Notes: generated by a model not told the origin, from the letters alone. A DNA stretch of 15,211 bases from Anaerolineae bacterium (GCA_028284565.1 JANQRM010000570.1:1-15211), one strand, 5' to 3'. Counted from the stretch's first letter, positions 7,337 through 14,763 are shown. Program-made: numbers and translations.

Positions 7337-7534
7337 ATGAAAAGTCGCTTTTTTACACTCCTTATCACGGTATTCACCCTTGCGATGACCGTCAGCACCA
7401 TCATCGCGCAAGAAGAGGGAGCCGCAACGGACAATTCGGGTGTAGGGACCTTGCTCTTGCTCGGCGGTATCGGCGCAATCTTGCTCATTGGCGGAGTGAT
7501 GTTCAGTCGGGATGCCAACGACGACGACAGTTAA
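7337..7534 (+). CDS. Small membrane protein of unknown function (65 residues)
   Basis: I do not recognise a family. The protein has an apparent N-terminal signal peptide (MKSRFF, hydrophobic stretch to about 23, then AQEEG), a short acidic and Gly/Ser linker, one Leu/Gly/Ile-rich membrane helix (about 36-56), and a short polar acidic tail (SRDANDDDS). A clear ribosome binding site (TAAGGAAA, 7324-7331) and the sensible architecture support a real gene despite its size. Its AQ(D/E) signal-peptide end resembles those of the cytochrome at 6474 and the DsbA-like protein at 13587. It lies between the monoheme cytochrome and the ccm cluster, so a small accessory subunit of a respiratory or maturation complex is possible. 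It does not resemble CcmD in any way I can demonstrate. Confidence 0.68.
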   Translation: MKSRFFTLLITVFTLAMTVSTIIAQEEGAATDNSGVGTLLLLGGIGAILLIGGVMFSRDANDDDS

Positions 7535-7542
7535 TTCTACCT

Positions 7543-7576
7543 AAGCGTCATCCAATGCGCTGGCGTTTATTAGATT
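7543..7576 (+). terminator. Possible weak terminator after the small membrane protein
   Basis: AAGCGTCA (7543-7550) can pair with TGGCGTTT (7561-7568), with two G-U pairs and a 10-base loop, starting eight bases after the stop codon. The T content after the stem is poor (ATTAGATT), so termination would be weak. Confidence 0.35.
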
Positions 7577-7630
7577 GTAAGCCTCTCATAAGCAGTCCAG
7601 ATTAGAGTTGGATGGATGTCTTGAATCACT

Positions 7631-7646
7631 GGTGACATTTATCACT
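7631..7646. promoter_or_regulatory. CRP/FNR-like operator overlapping the ccm promoter
   Basis: GTGA (7632-7635), six bases, TCAC (7642-7645): the symmetric core of the CRP/FNR-superfamily consensus TGTGA-N6-TCACA. Another TCAC (7626-7629) lies just upstream. It covers the -35 element, centred near -28, a position more typical of repression than activation. The motif is seen directly; the regulator is inference. Confidence 0.42.
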
Positions 7647-7660
7647 AGCGTCCCTATAAT
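7632..7660 (+). promoter_or_regulatory. Strong sigma70-type promoter of the ccm cluster
   Basis: GTGACA (7632-7637, five of six consensus bases), exactly 17 bases, then a perfect TATAAT (7655-7660). The predicted transcription start is near 7667, leaving a leader of roughly 38 bases before ccmE. The ribosome binding site GGTGAGG is at 7693-7699. Confidence 0.72.
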
Positions 7661-7704
7661 TGAAATTGTAATCTCATAGGAAATAAGCTATTGGTGAGGT
7701 TTAT

Positions 7705-8244
7705 ATGGCAGAACTAACATGGGCAAAACCCGAAGTTGAACCCAAGCAAAAGAATAATCCAAATAATAGTGGAGAACGTGCTAAATTCTTGATTGGCGGA
7801 TTGCTAATCCTATTCGCTGTAGGCTATTTGTTAATTTCTGGGACTCTCTCCGGCGCACGTTACTTCCTGACTGTGGATGAAGTCGTCAACAATCCCGAAT
7901 ACGAAGGGCAGACGGTGCGAATTTCCGGCGCAGTGATCGGAGACACCATCGAATATGACAGCGAAAACCTGCTGATTGATTTCACCCTCGTTCATATCCC
8001 ACCTGAGTTCGACGACCTTGCAGAAGTCCTGCATCAAGCGGTCAACGACCCTGATGCCACCCGCTTGCATATTCATATCGAAAATGAAGTCATGCCCGAC
8101 TTGCTTCAACACGAAGCACAGGCAATTTTGACGGGGGAATTAGGTGATGATGGCGTGTTTTATGCCACTGAATTGCTCCTGAAATGCCCCAGTCGCTATG
8201 AGGAAGGCATCCCCGAACAAGTGTCTCATCCGAACGAAGGATAA
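7705..8244 (+). CDS. ccmE: Cytochrome c maturation heme chaperone CcmE, CxxxY type
   Basis: CcmE carries heme covalently on the outer side of the membrane and hands it to the CcmF/CcmH heme lyase. The protein has 179 residues. It has a cytoplasmic N terminus of about 27 residues, one membrane anchor (about 28-46), and an OB-fold domain beginning with ARYFLTVDEV (51-60) and VRISGAVIGD (71-80). The heme-attachment motif, HxxxY in most CcmE proteins, reads CPSRY here (C161, Y165), encoded by TGC at 8185-8187. This places it in the variant CcmE group known from archaea and some bacteria, in which Cys replaces His. There is also an His/acid-rich strand, LHIHIENE (121-128). It is the first gene of the ccm cluster, with ccmF only 3 bases downstream. 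Confidence 0.93.
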   Translation: MAELTWAKPEVEPKQKNNPNNSGERAKFLIGGLLILFAVGYLLISGTLSGARYFLTVDEVVNNPEYEGQTVRISGAVIGDTIEYDSENLLIDFTLVHIPPEFDDLAEVLHQAVNDPDATRLHIHIENEVMPDLLQHEAQAILTGELGDDGVFYATELLLKCPSRYEEGIPEQVSHPNEG

Positions 8245-8247
8245 GCG

Positions 8248-10326
8248 ATGCTTGCTGAAATTGGGCTGGTTGCGCTGGTACTGAGCTTTGTCACCGCGAT
8301 TTATTCAGCCGTGGTTTCCACCATCGGGGCACGTCAAGGGAAGACAAATCTCGTCATCAGTGGACGCAATGCCGCCTTAGCAACCTTCCCGCTGATACTC
8401 ATCTCGACACTGGCACTCTTGGTTGCCCTGCTCACCCAAGATTATCAAATCAGCTATGTCTGGTCAGTCACCGACCCCGGTACGCCCATGATTTATCGTT
8501 TTACCGCCTTATGGGGTTCGCAAAAGGGGTCATTATTGTTCTGGTCATTGACCATGGGGCTGTTCACGACAGGTGCGATTCTCATCAACTGGCGCACCCA
8601 TCGTCGACTGATGCCCTACTCAATTACCTATATGATGGCGACGCTGGCTTTCTTTATTGGCTTGTCCATCTTTTTTGAAAATCCCTTTGACCGCTATTGG
8701 CTATTCCCGGATGCACCTGAATCCCAACAGGTCGTCCAATCCGCGCTGATACCACCGAATGCCATCGCGCCCGATGCAGACCGTCTAGCCGAAACCGCCA
8801 CTGGACTCAATCCGCTTCTACGCCACTTTGGGATGATTATCCATCCCCCCATGCTGTATCTTGGCTTTGTCGGGTTTACTATCCCCTTTGCTTTTGCGAT
8901 GGCGGCATTGGCATCGGGTGACCTCTCGACGAATTGGATTCAAGCCAGTCGACGATGGTCACTCATTTCGTGGATTTTCCTCAGCTTAGGTCTCATTCTC
9001 GGCGGACGCTGGGCATACGATGTGTTGGGTTGGGGAGGCTATTGGGGCTGGGACCCGGTAGAAAATGCGGCATTCCTTCCGTGGCTCGTCGGGACGGCTT
9101 TTATCCACAGTGTCATGATTGAAGAGAAGCGCGGAATGCTCCGTAAGTGGAATATGATTCTGGTGATTTCTACCTTCTCTGCAGTGATGTTTGGCACATT
9201 TGCTACCCGTAGCGGTGTGATAGAAAGTGTCCATAGCTTTGCCCAAAGTGAAATCGGCTTCCCGATGTTATTCTTCTGGGGCGGGATAACCCTCGTCTCA
9301 CTCGTGATGTTCATCTGGCGCAGGAATCAAGGCAAATTGGAAAGTGAACGGCGTTTCGCCAGCCTCCTTAGTCGGGAGATTTTATTCGTCCTGAACAACG
9401 TCATCTTCATGGCACTCTTTGTCCTCATTTTCTGGGGGAGTTTCGGCGCACCGATTATTTCTGAATTGTTCCTTGATACGGAAATTACACTCGGTATCGA
9501 ATACTTCATGCAAGTCACACCACCCCTCTTTTTGGCATTATATATCTTGATGGGCATTGCACCTTTATCTGCATGGGGAGTCTCCTCTGCCAAACGACTC
9601 GGTAGCGCCTTGATAGTACCACTGGTCATGACGCTGGTTACGCTAATCATTTTGTTCGCCACAGGAACAACAGCGATAATCGCATTGATTGGTTATGGTG
9701 CGGTCTTCTTGTCTGGTTATGTCGCCATTTATGAAATCTATCGCGGAGTCAAAGCCCGTCGGAACAACTTAAAAGAAAGCTGGTTCACGGCAACACGTGC
9801 GTTACTCGGACGCAATCAACGACGTTATGGGGGATATGTTGTCCATCTCGGCGTGGCTATTATTGGCATCGGTGTGATTGGCAGTACCCTCTTCCAAGTT
9901 GAGACACAACAAACCGTTCCTGTTGGGGGAGAAATCTCGGTTGAGGATTACACACTTGTTTATGACGGACTCACTACTGCCCAAGCCAGTGATGGACGCT
10001 GGATGGATATTGCCAATGTCACCCTGCTCCGTAATGGCAATGAGCTAGCGAAACTACGCCCGCGTATCGACCTTTTCCCACAACAACCGATGACCATCGC
10101 TGGAGCTTATAGCACCGTGGAGAATGACTTTTACGTCCTATTAGCAGGCAATGATGACCAATTCGCCACCTTTAAGATTTATATCAACCCACTTGTCAAT
10201 CTCGTCTGGTGGGGTGGCTTAATCCTAATCTTGGGGACTGTCATCGCCGTTTATCCCAAGACAACCCAACCTGCGCGCTTGCGTCAAACGGACAAGCTTG
10301 AAAACATGGGAGGGGCAAGCCTATGA
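8248..10326 (+). CDS. ccmF: Heme lyase subunit CcmF
   Basis: This large polytopic membrane protein joins heme to apocytochrome c in the System I heme lyase. Its 692 residues contain many hydrophobic helices. The conserved tryptophan-rich WWD segment begins at GWGGYWGWDP (261-270). By comparison with E. coli CcmF, the four important histidines appear to be present: H199 (in MIIHPP), H287, H329 (in ESVHSF) and H533 (in YVVHLG). The C-terminal soluble loop (about 550-645) precedes a last membrane helix (about 645-668). The start is 3 bases after ccmE, with GAAGGA (8235-8240) inside the end of ccmE. It overlaps ccmH by 4 bases (ATGA), indicating tight coupling. Family length is typical (about 650-700). 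Confidence 0.96.
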   Translation: MLAEIGLVALVLSFVTAIYSAVVSTIGARQGKTNLVISGRNAALATFPLILISTLALLVALLTQDYQISYVWSVTDPGTPMIYRFTALWGSQKGSLLFWSLTMGLFTTGAILINWRTHRRLMPYSITYMMATLAFFIGLSIFFENPFDRYWLFPDAPESQQVVQSALIPPNAIAPDADRLAETATGLNPLLRHFGMIIHPPMLYLGFVGFTIPFAFAMAALASGDLSTNWIQASRRWSLISWIFLSLGLILGGRWAYDVLGWGGYWGWDPVENAAFLPWLVGTAFIHSVMIEEKRGMLRKWNMILVISTFSAVMFGTFATRSGVIESVHSFAQSEIGFPMLFFWGGITLVSLVMFIWRRNQGKLESERRFASLLSREILFVLNNVIFMALFVLIFWGSFGAPIISELFLDTEITLGIEYFMQVTPPLFLALYILMGIAPLSAWGVSSAKRLGSALIVPLVMTLVTLIILFATGTTAIIALIGYGAVFLSGYVAIYEIYRGVKARRNNLKESWFTATRALLGRNQRRYGGYVVHLGVAIIGIGVIGSTLFQVETQQTVPVGGEISVEDYTLVYDGLTTAQASDGRWMDIANVTLLRNGNELAKLRPRIDLFPQQPMTIAGAYSTVENDFYVLLAGNDDQFATFKIYINPLVNLVWWGGLILILGTVIAVYPKTTQPARLRQTDKLENMGGASL

Positions 10327-10802
10327 AACAGCGTCTACTCATCTTACTCCCCTTGTTCTTGCTTGTTATTCCTGTTTTTTCACAAGACCTCTTCGTTAGT
10401 GATGATGAAGTCAACGCCATTGCGGAGAAGATGTATTGTCCTGTCTGCGAGAACATCCCGCTTGATGACTGCCAGACATCTACTTGCATCCAATGGAAAG
10501 AGGAGATTCGGCAACAACTGGCAAATGGTGAAACAGAAGGCGAGATTATCAGCAGTTTTATTGCGCGCTTTGGTGAGCGTGTCGTCGGCATCCCACAAGA
10601 CCCCGTGTTGCAAATTCTCACACTCGTCGCGCCATGGCTTGCCCCCTTAATTGGCTTAGTCATTGCCTTTCAACTCATCCGTCGCTGGCAATCCAACCAA
10701 CGCCTTTCTCAGGAAACAGTTACCCCGCTTGAACAACGTCCGCCCAAATCCGATGACGAATACCGCACCCGCCTAGAAGCCGACTTGGAAGCGAGACGCT
10801 GA
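10323..10802 (+). CDS. ccmH: CcmH-family apocytochrome thiol reductase with extra cysteines
   Basis: CcmH (CcmL/NrfF family) resolves disulfides in the CxxCH motif of apocytochrome c and works with CcmF. Its 159 residues have a signal peptide or N-terminal anchor (to about 20), a three-helix-type domain with the redox pair CPVC (C39, C42), the conserved stretch from QWKEEIRQQL to ERVVGIPQDP, and a C-terminal membrane helix (about 99-119) followed by a polar tail. Where typical members have LRCxxCQ followed by a short polar turn, this one reads YCPVCENIPLDDC with another cysteine soon after (C50, C55). That gives four cysteines in 17 residues. It starts inside the ccmF stop (ATGA) with a strong GGGAGGGG ribosome binding site at 10308-10315. 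Its stop shares a base with the ccmG start. Confidence 0.9.
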   Translation: MKQRLLILLPLFLLVIPVFSQDLFVSDDEVNAIAEKMYCPVCENIPLDDCQTSTCIQWKEEIRQQLANGETEGEIISSFIARFGERVVGIPQDPVLQILTLVAPWLAPLIGLVIAFQLIRRWQSNQRLSQETVTPLEQRPPKSDDEYRTRLEADLEARR

Positions 10803-11377
10803 TGGAATCGCTTGACTTTTTGAACCCAGAAAAAACCAAAAGGAGTAGTCCTCTCACGCCCGGTACAATCGTCCTCATTGTCGGATTTGTCGCTGTGATT
10901 ATTGTGATGGGTATCCAACTCGCACGCCAACGCGAAACTCAGCCTACACAAGGGAATGTTGCACCCAACTTTGAACTCATCACCTATGACAACCAACTCA
11001 TTGTACTCAGTGATTTTCGGGGACAGATTGTGATTGTCAATTTTTGGGCGAGTTGGTGTGGACCTTGTCGCAATGAAGCCCGCGATTTCCAAGCCTTCTG
11101 GGAAGACTATCAAGACAAAGGCGTCGTCATGATTGGAGTCAACTGGCTCGAATCCGAAGCCCTTGCACTAGAATTCATCGACGAATTTGGCATCACCTAT
11201 CTCAACGGAGCAGATATTCAAGGCGATGTTTCCGATAAATACAATCTCACGGGTGTCCCAGAAACCTTCATCATCGGACCAGATGGTATTGTCGAAGCCG
11301 CCATTATTGTGGAGACGAATTACGAAACCCTTGAAAGTGTTGTCGAGCGCATCCTCGCTGATATGGAGGCAAGCTAG
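10802..11377 (+). CDS. ccmG: Thiol:disulfide oxidoreductase CcmG/DsbE (ResA-like thioredoxin)
   Basis: This membrane-tethered thioredoxin supplies reducing power to the cytochrome c maturation pathway. Its 191 residues have a short cytoplasmic N terminus, one membrane anchor (about 22-40), and a TlpA/ResA-type thioredoxin fold starting at VAPNFEL (53-59). The active site is WCGPC (85-89, C86 and C89). The cis-proline is in GVPETF (P153). It uses the TGATG junction with ccmH and abuts the ccmI-like gene, whose ATG follows the TAG stop directly. Position and sequence agree on CcmG. ResA of System II is an alternative name for the same fold, but the surrounding genes are System I. Confidence 0.92.
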   Translation: MESLDFLNPEKTKRSSPLTPGTIVLIVGFVAVIIVMGIQLARQRETQPTQGNVAPNFELITYDNQLIVLSDFRGQIVIVNFWASWCGPCRNEARDFQAFWEDYQDKGVVMIGVNWLESEALALEFIDEFGITYLNGADIQGDVSDKYNLTGVPETFIIGPDGIVEAAIIVETNYETLESVVERILADMEAS

Positions 11378-11761
11378 ATGAGTATCGCGGGACTGATTGT
11401 TGCGGGTATTCTCACTCTCATTGTCTTGGCGTGGATTGGCAAACCCTTCCTCACCGCCAACCTTCCTCAGAAAAATGATGAATTGCATCAACGACGCTTG
11501 GATGCGATTGACCTGCATTATGATCGCGTCCTGACAAACATCCTCGACCTCGAAGAAGATTTGAACATGGGCAAAATCAATAAAGATGAGTTTGAAGACG
11601 AACGCGAGGCATGGGTGCAACAAGGCATTTTGTTGTTACAAGCACGAGACATCTTCGCCGAACAAGAGAATCCTGTTGATCATGCGATAGAATTGGATAC
11701 TCCAGAAGGACAGGATATGCTAGAGGAACTGATCCTTGCCCAGCGCAGAGCGGAGTCATAA
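11378..11761 (+). CDS. CcmI-like membrane protein (N-terminal domain only)
   Basis: The protein has 127 residues: a membrane helix (about 3-20) followed by a basic residue and a long charged helical region. By the positive-inside tendency that region should be cytoplasmic. The stretch YDRVLTNILDLEEDLNMGKI (48-67), followed by N-K-D-E-F, is the helical-hairpin signature seen in the N-terminal part of CcmI/CycH and in small proteins of bacterial ccm operons. The periplasmic TPR domain and second membrane helix of full CcmI are absent. CcmI helps present apocytochrome to CcmF/CcmH; that role is inferred from position and signature. The ribosome binding site GGAGG (11365-11369) is good. The same 41-residue pattern recurs at the C terminus of the next gene. 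Confidence 0.72.
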   Translation: MSIAGLIVAGILTLIVLAWIGKPFLTANLPQKNDELHQRRLDAIDLHYDRVLTNILDLEEDLNMGKINKDEFEDEREAWVQQGILLLQARDIFAEQENPVDHAIELDTPEGQDMLEELILAQRRAES

Positions 11762-11768
11762 TTTAATT

Positions 11769-13523
11769 GTGAATATCAGCAAACGGGAAATTATATTTTT
11801 TTTGATGATTTTTACCCTCTCTGCCTGTGGTGGATTAGGAGGCGAACCGGAAATCATTGCCACCTTACCCTCAGCTTCACCGCAAGTCGCCCTTGAACTC
11901 CAATCCGCGAATATCACCAACGGCGCAGAGATATTTGCTCAAAACTGTACCGATTGTCATGGTATTATAGGCGATGGCAACGGCGAACTCGTGCAAGCCG
12001 GACAGGTCTCCTTTGCAGTCGATTTCACCGATCGAGCCACTGCACAGAACACCTCTCCGCAAGCATGGTTCGACATCATCACCAATGGCAATCTCGAAAA
12101 TCTGATGCCCCCATGGGAGAATGCCCTTAGTCCACAAGCACGCTGGGATGTCACTCAATACCTTTACACCTTGGCACACACATCCGAACTAATCGAACAA
12201 GGTCAAACACTTTGGGAAACCAATTGTGTGGCTTGTGAGACAAATCCCCTAGCCGATGATTTGACACTCAGCGACTCCGAAGCCTTATCCCAAATTGAGC
12301 TATCCACCGAATTATCTGAGGACGAGAGTTTGGCTGTTGTTGCTTATCTACGCACACTAGCTCTTGATTCGTCAGCGACAGATAGTCAACCTACCACCAC
12401 AGAAGAAGCTCCACAGGCAGTCATCGGTAAGATTGAAATGCTTGTCACGAATGGCACAGCTGGCGAAAACGTACCTGAAGAATTAAATGTCTCCCTGCGC
12501 TACGGCAATCGGTTAGACGGCTTAACGACAGTCGATGGTTCTGTTGATGAAAACAGTATAGCCGTCTTTGAGGATGTTGTCTTAAGAGAAGATTTTGATT
12601 ATGTCGTGACAACCTTTTATCAAGACCGCCTCTTCATCAGCGACATCATTGTCGGTGATCCAAATCAGGAAACACTTGAACTTCCCTTGACAATTTATGA
12701 ACTCACCGAAGACCGTTCTGTGATTTCGATTTCGTCAATGGATATTGGTATCGAACCCCTTGCTGATTCGAATTTCGGCAACGGCTTATTCATCTCACAA
12801 ACCATCACCTACAACAATCGCGCAGACCGCGTATTCACCAGTAGCCAGTCCGTTGGCAATGGACGCTATGCAACCCTGCTCATTTTCACTCCACCGGGTG
12901 CTGTAATTCTGACAGATGACAATGACCCGAACTACATCATCGCGCAAGAACAATCGGCTGTGATTTCTACTCGCCCCATTCCTCCCGGCGATGGACATAT
13001 CGAATCGGTCATTTATTTCTTGCCCTATGAAGACACCGCCATTATCGACATCCCATTGAATAACCCGCTTGATGGCGAGGTCAGTATTCGCATCTTTCCT
13101 GATTCACTTCATGTTACAGGTGAGGCATTACAGCCGATAGACACAGATGACGAATTCCAACTCTATGAAGGCAATCAACAAATCGACATTGGCGAATCGC
13201 TCATCTTTGAAGTGAATGGGGCGGCTTTTGGTGTGAGTACCAGCGATGATAGCTCGGTGGTCACGTCCGATAGTTTGCTCGTGATACTGGGCATTTTTGC
13301 CTTTGTGATTTTCGTCGGTCTTGGCTTTGTCATGATGATCGCCCGATCACGCAACAGCCAAGATGGACAAATTGACCGACTCGTCAAACAAATCGCCCAA
13401 CTCGATAATCAACATGATCGTGGCGAGATTAACCATGATATTTACCAACGCCAACGTCAGGAGTTAAAAGCTCAGCTTGCACAACTCATGCAAGCCGTCC
13501 GACCCGAACATGATGAGACTTAA
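11769..13523 (+). CDS. Multidomain cytochrome c lipoprotein with a decayed second heme site and CcmI-like tail
   Basis: This 584-residue protein is not a recognised whole-length family. In order it has a lipoprotein signal with lipobox LSAC (C20) and a class I cytochrome c domain with CTDCH (60-64) and likely ligand M113 (NLMPPW). A second cytochrome-like domain follows, where the heme motif reads CVACE (153-157), so the heme His is missing. Next come beta-rich domains (about 215-490), a membrane helix (about 501-525), and a polar helical tail (535-575) resembling the adjacent CcmI-like protein. The frame is open upstream to a TTG at 11736 with GAGGA before it. I prefer the GTG at 11769 because it gives a normal-length signal peptide, though its ribosome binding site (GCGGAG, 11750-11755) is distant. 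Its place in the ccm cluster suggests a role in cytochrome c handling, or it may be an electron-transfer lipoprotein. Confidence 0.82.
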   Translation: MNISKREIIFFLMIFTLSACGGLGGEPEIIATLPSASPQVALELQSANITNGAEIFAQNCTDCHGIIGDGNGELVQAGQVSFAVDFTDRATAQNTSPQAWFDIITNGNLENLMPPWENALSPQARWDVTQYLYTLAHTSELIEQGQTLWETNCVACETNPLADDLTLSDSEALSQIELSTELSEDESLAVVAYLRTLALDSSATDSQPTTTEEAPQAVIGKIEMLVTNGTAGENVPEELNVSLRYGNRLDGLTTVDGSVDENSIAVFEDVVLREDFDYVVTTFYQDRLFISDIIVGDPNQETLELPLTIYELTEDRSVISISSMDIGIEPLADSNFGNGLFISQTITYNNRADRVFTSSQSVGNGRYATLLIFTPPGAVILTDDNDPNYIIAQEQSAVISTRPIPPGDGHIESVIYFLPYEDTAIIDIPLNNPLDGEVSIRIFPDSLHVTGEALQPIDTDDEFQLYEGNQQIDIGESLIFEVNGAAFGVSTSDDSSVVTSDSLLVILGIFAFVIFVGLGFVMMIARSRNSQDGQIDRLVKQIAQLDNQHDRGEINHDIYQRQRQELKAQLAQLMQAVRPEHDET

Positions 13524-13586
13524 TGTTGCTTATTTACAAACAATTGATAACAATACATCCACCATTTAACTTAAAGGACTCTTTTT

Positions 13587-14723
13587 ATGCCTCGCAAACT
13601 GTTGACCTTGCTCCTGCTGACTGCACTTGTCGCATTCACAGGCACACTCCTTGCTCAAGATGAAACCGAAATCCCCGAACTCAGTGAAACTTTCAATGAA
13701 GGCGGTGGGGTGATTTTCTCGTATCCAGAAGGCTGGGATGTCCAAGTAACTGCCCAAGCCATTATGCTCAGTGATATGCCGATTGAAGATGGCTTAAGCA
13801 CCTTACCAGCAGACTCCATCAATCTCATCTTTATCACCGAAAGCATGGAAGCCTTACAACTCGATGCGTCGGCTACCGGGGTTGACATTCTGGAGCTTAT
13901 TGCCAGTAGTGTCGATGAAGACGGCAATGTAACCACCCCGGAAATTGAAACCGTCGAACTGGAAAATTACACTTTTGGAAGCGTTGACCAAAGCGACACG
14001 GAATTGGCAATAAGAAGCTATGCCACCAAATTAACCGACAGTACCTTTGTCTTTGTCGCAGTTGGTACGAATGTCGGTGAATTAGAAGCCGCCCTGCCCA
14101 TTGCCGAAGCCATCTTAGGCACACTCGACTTTGTAATTGAAGCACCTATCGCAGAAGAATCCCTCACCCGCTACGATGAAATTGAACAAAGTGTGAATGA
14201 ACTCGGCTTCCCTGTACTCGGCGACCCCGATGCACCCGTTATCGTTACCGAAATTGGCAGTTTCGATTGCCCGCATTGTGGCACATTCCACGAGACCATG
14301 TTTCCTGAGTTACTCCCTCGCGTCGAGGCGGGTGAGATTCAATTTGTCTATGTTCCCATCTTCGGTACAGGCAATCTTTCCAATGGACAAGGTGCAGCGA
14401 TGGCTTCCATTTGTGCGCTCGAACAAGATTCCTTCTGGGTATTCCATGACATGCTTTTCGGCTGGCAATCCTTTGGCAACGCCGCCTTTTCTGTAGATCG
14501 TATTAATGCAGGTGTCGAAGCCCTCGAACTCGATACAGAAGCTTTCGCAGAGTGTATGGTTAATGAAGATATGATAGCCACGCTCGAAAATGCCTTCACC
14601 ACCACACGCGAACTTCCCGAATTTACTGGCACACCAACCATCTTAGTCAATAGTGAAAAAGTCGACAACGGCATCGGAGTCATCAACGAAGCCATCGACA
14701 CTGCCCTCGCAGGCGATGAATAG
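13587..14723 (+). CDS. Secreted DsbA/DsbG-like thioredoxin-fold protein with an added N-terminal domain
   Basis: The 378 residues have a signal peptide ending near LLAQDE (21-26). An N-terminal domain (about 38-185) begins GGGVIFSYPEGWDVQ and looks like the PsbP/DUF1795-type beta fold seen in many Chloroflexota secreted proteins. A C-terminal DsbA-family thioredoxin domain (about 205-378) follows. The active site is CPHC (228-231), the same dipeptide as in E. coli DsbA, and the cis-proline is in GTPTILV (P350). Two extra cysteines (C276, C323) sit in the helical insertion. It probably introduces or exchanges disulfides in exported proteins and would oppose or complement CcmG in setting the redox state of apocytochromes. 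The ribosome binding site AAAGGA (13573-13578) supports the ATG. It follows the lipoprotein gene by 63 bases. Confidence 0.87.
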   Translation: MPRKLLTLLLLTALVAFTGTLLAQDETEIPELSETFNEGGGVIFSYPEGWDVQVTAQAIMLSDMPIEDGLSTLPADSINLIFITESMEALQLDASATGVDILELIASSVDEDGNVTTPEIETVELENYTFGSVDQSDTELAIRSYATKLTDSTFVFVAVGTNVGELEAALPIAEAILGTLDFVIEAPIAEESLTRYDEIEQSVNELGFPVLGDPDAPVIVTEIGSFDCPHCGTFHETMFPELLPRVEAGEIQFVYVPIFGTGNLSNGQGAAMASICALEQDSFWVFHDMLFGWQSFGNAAFSVDRINAGVEALELDTEAFAECMVNEDMIATLENAFTTTRELPEFTGTPTILVNSEKVDNGIGVINEAIDTALAGDE

Positions 14724-14763
14724 AAAGTTAGTTGCATCATAACCTCTGTCAGAAGCTAGACCT

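Noticed and set aside
10241..10663. 140-residue minus-strand open frame, and another at 11168-11623
   Set aside because: Both are antisense to the tightly coupled ccmF/ccmH and ccmG/ccmI-like genes, whose motifs are clear.
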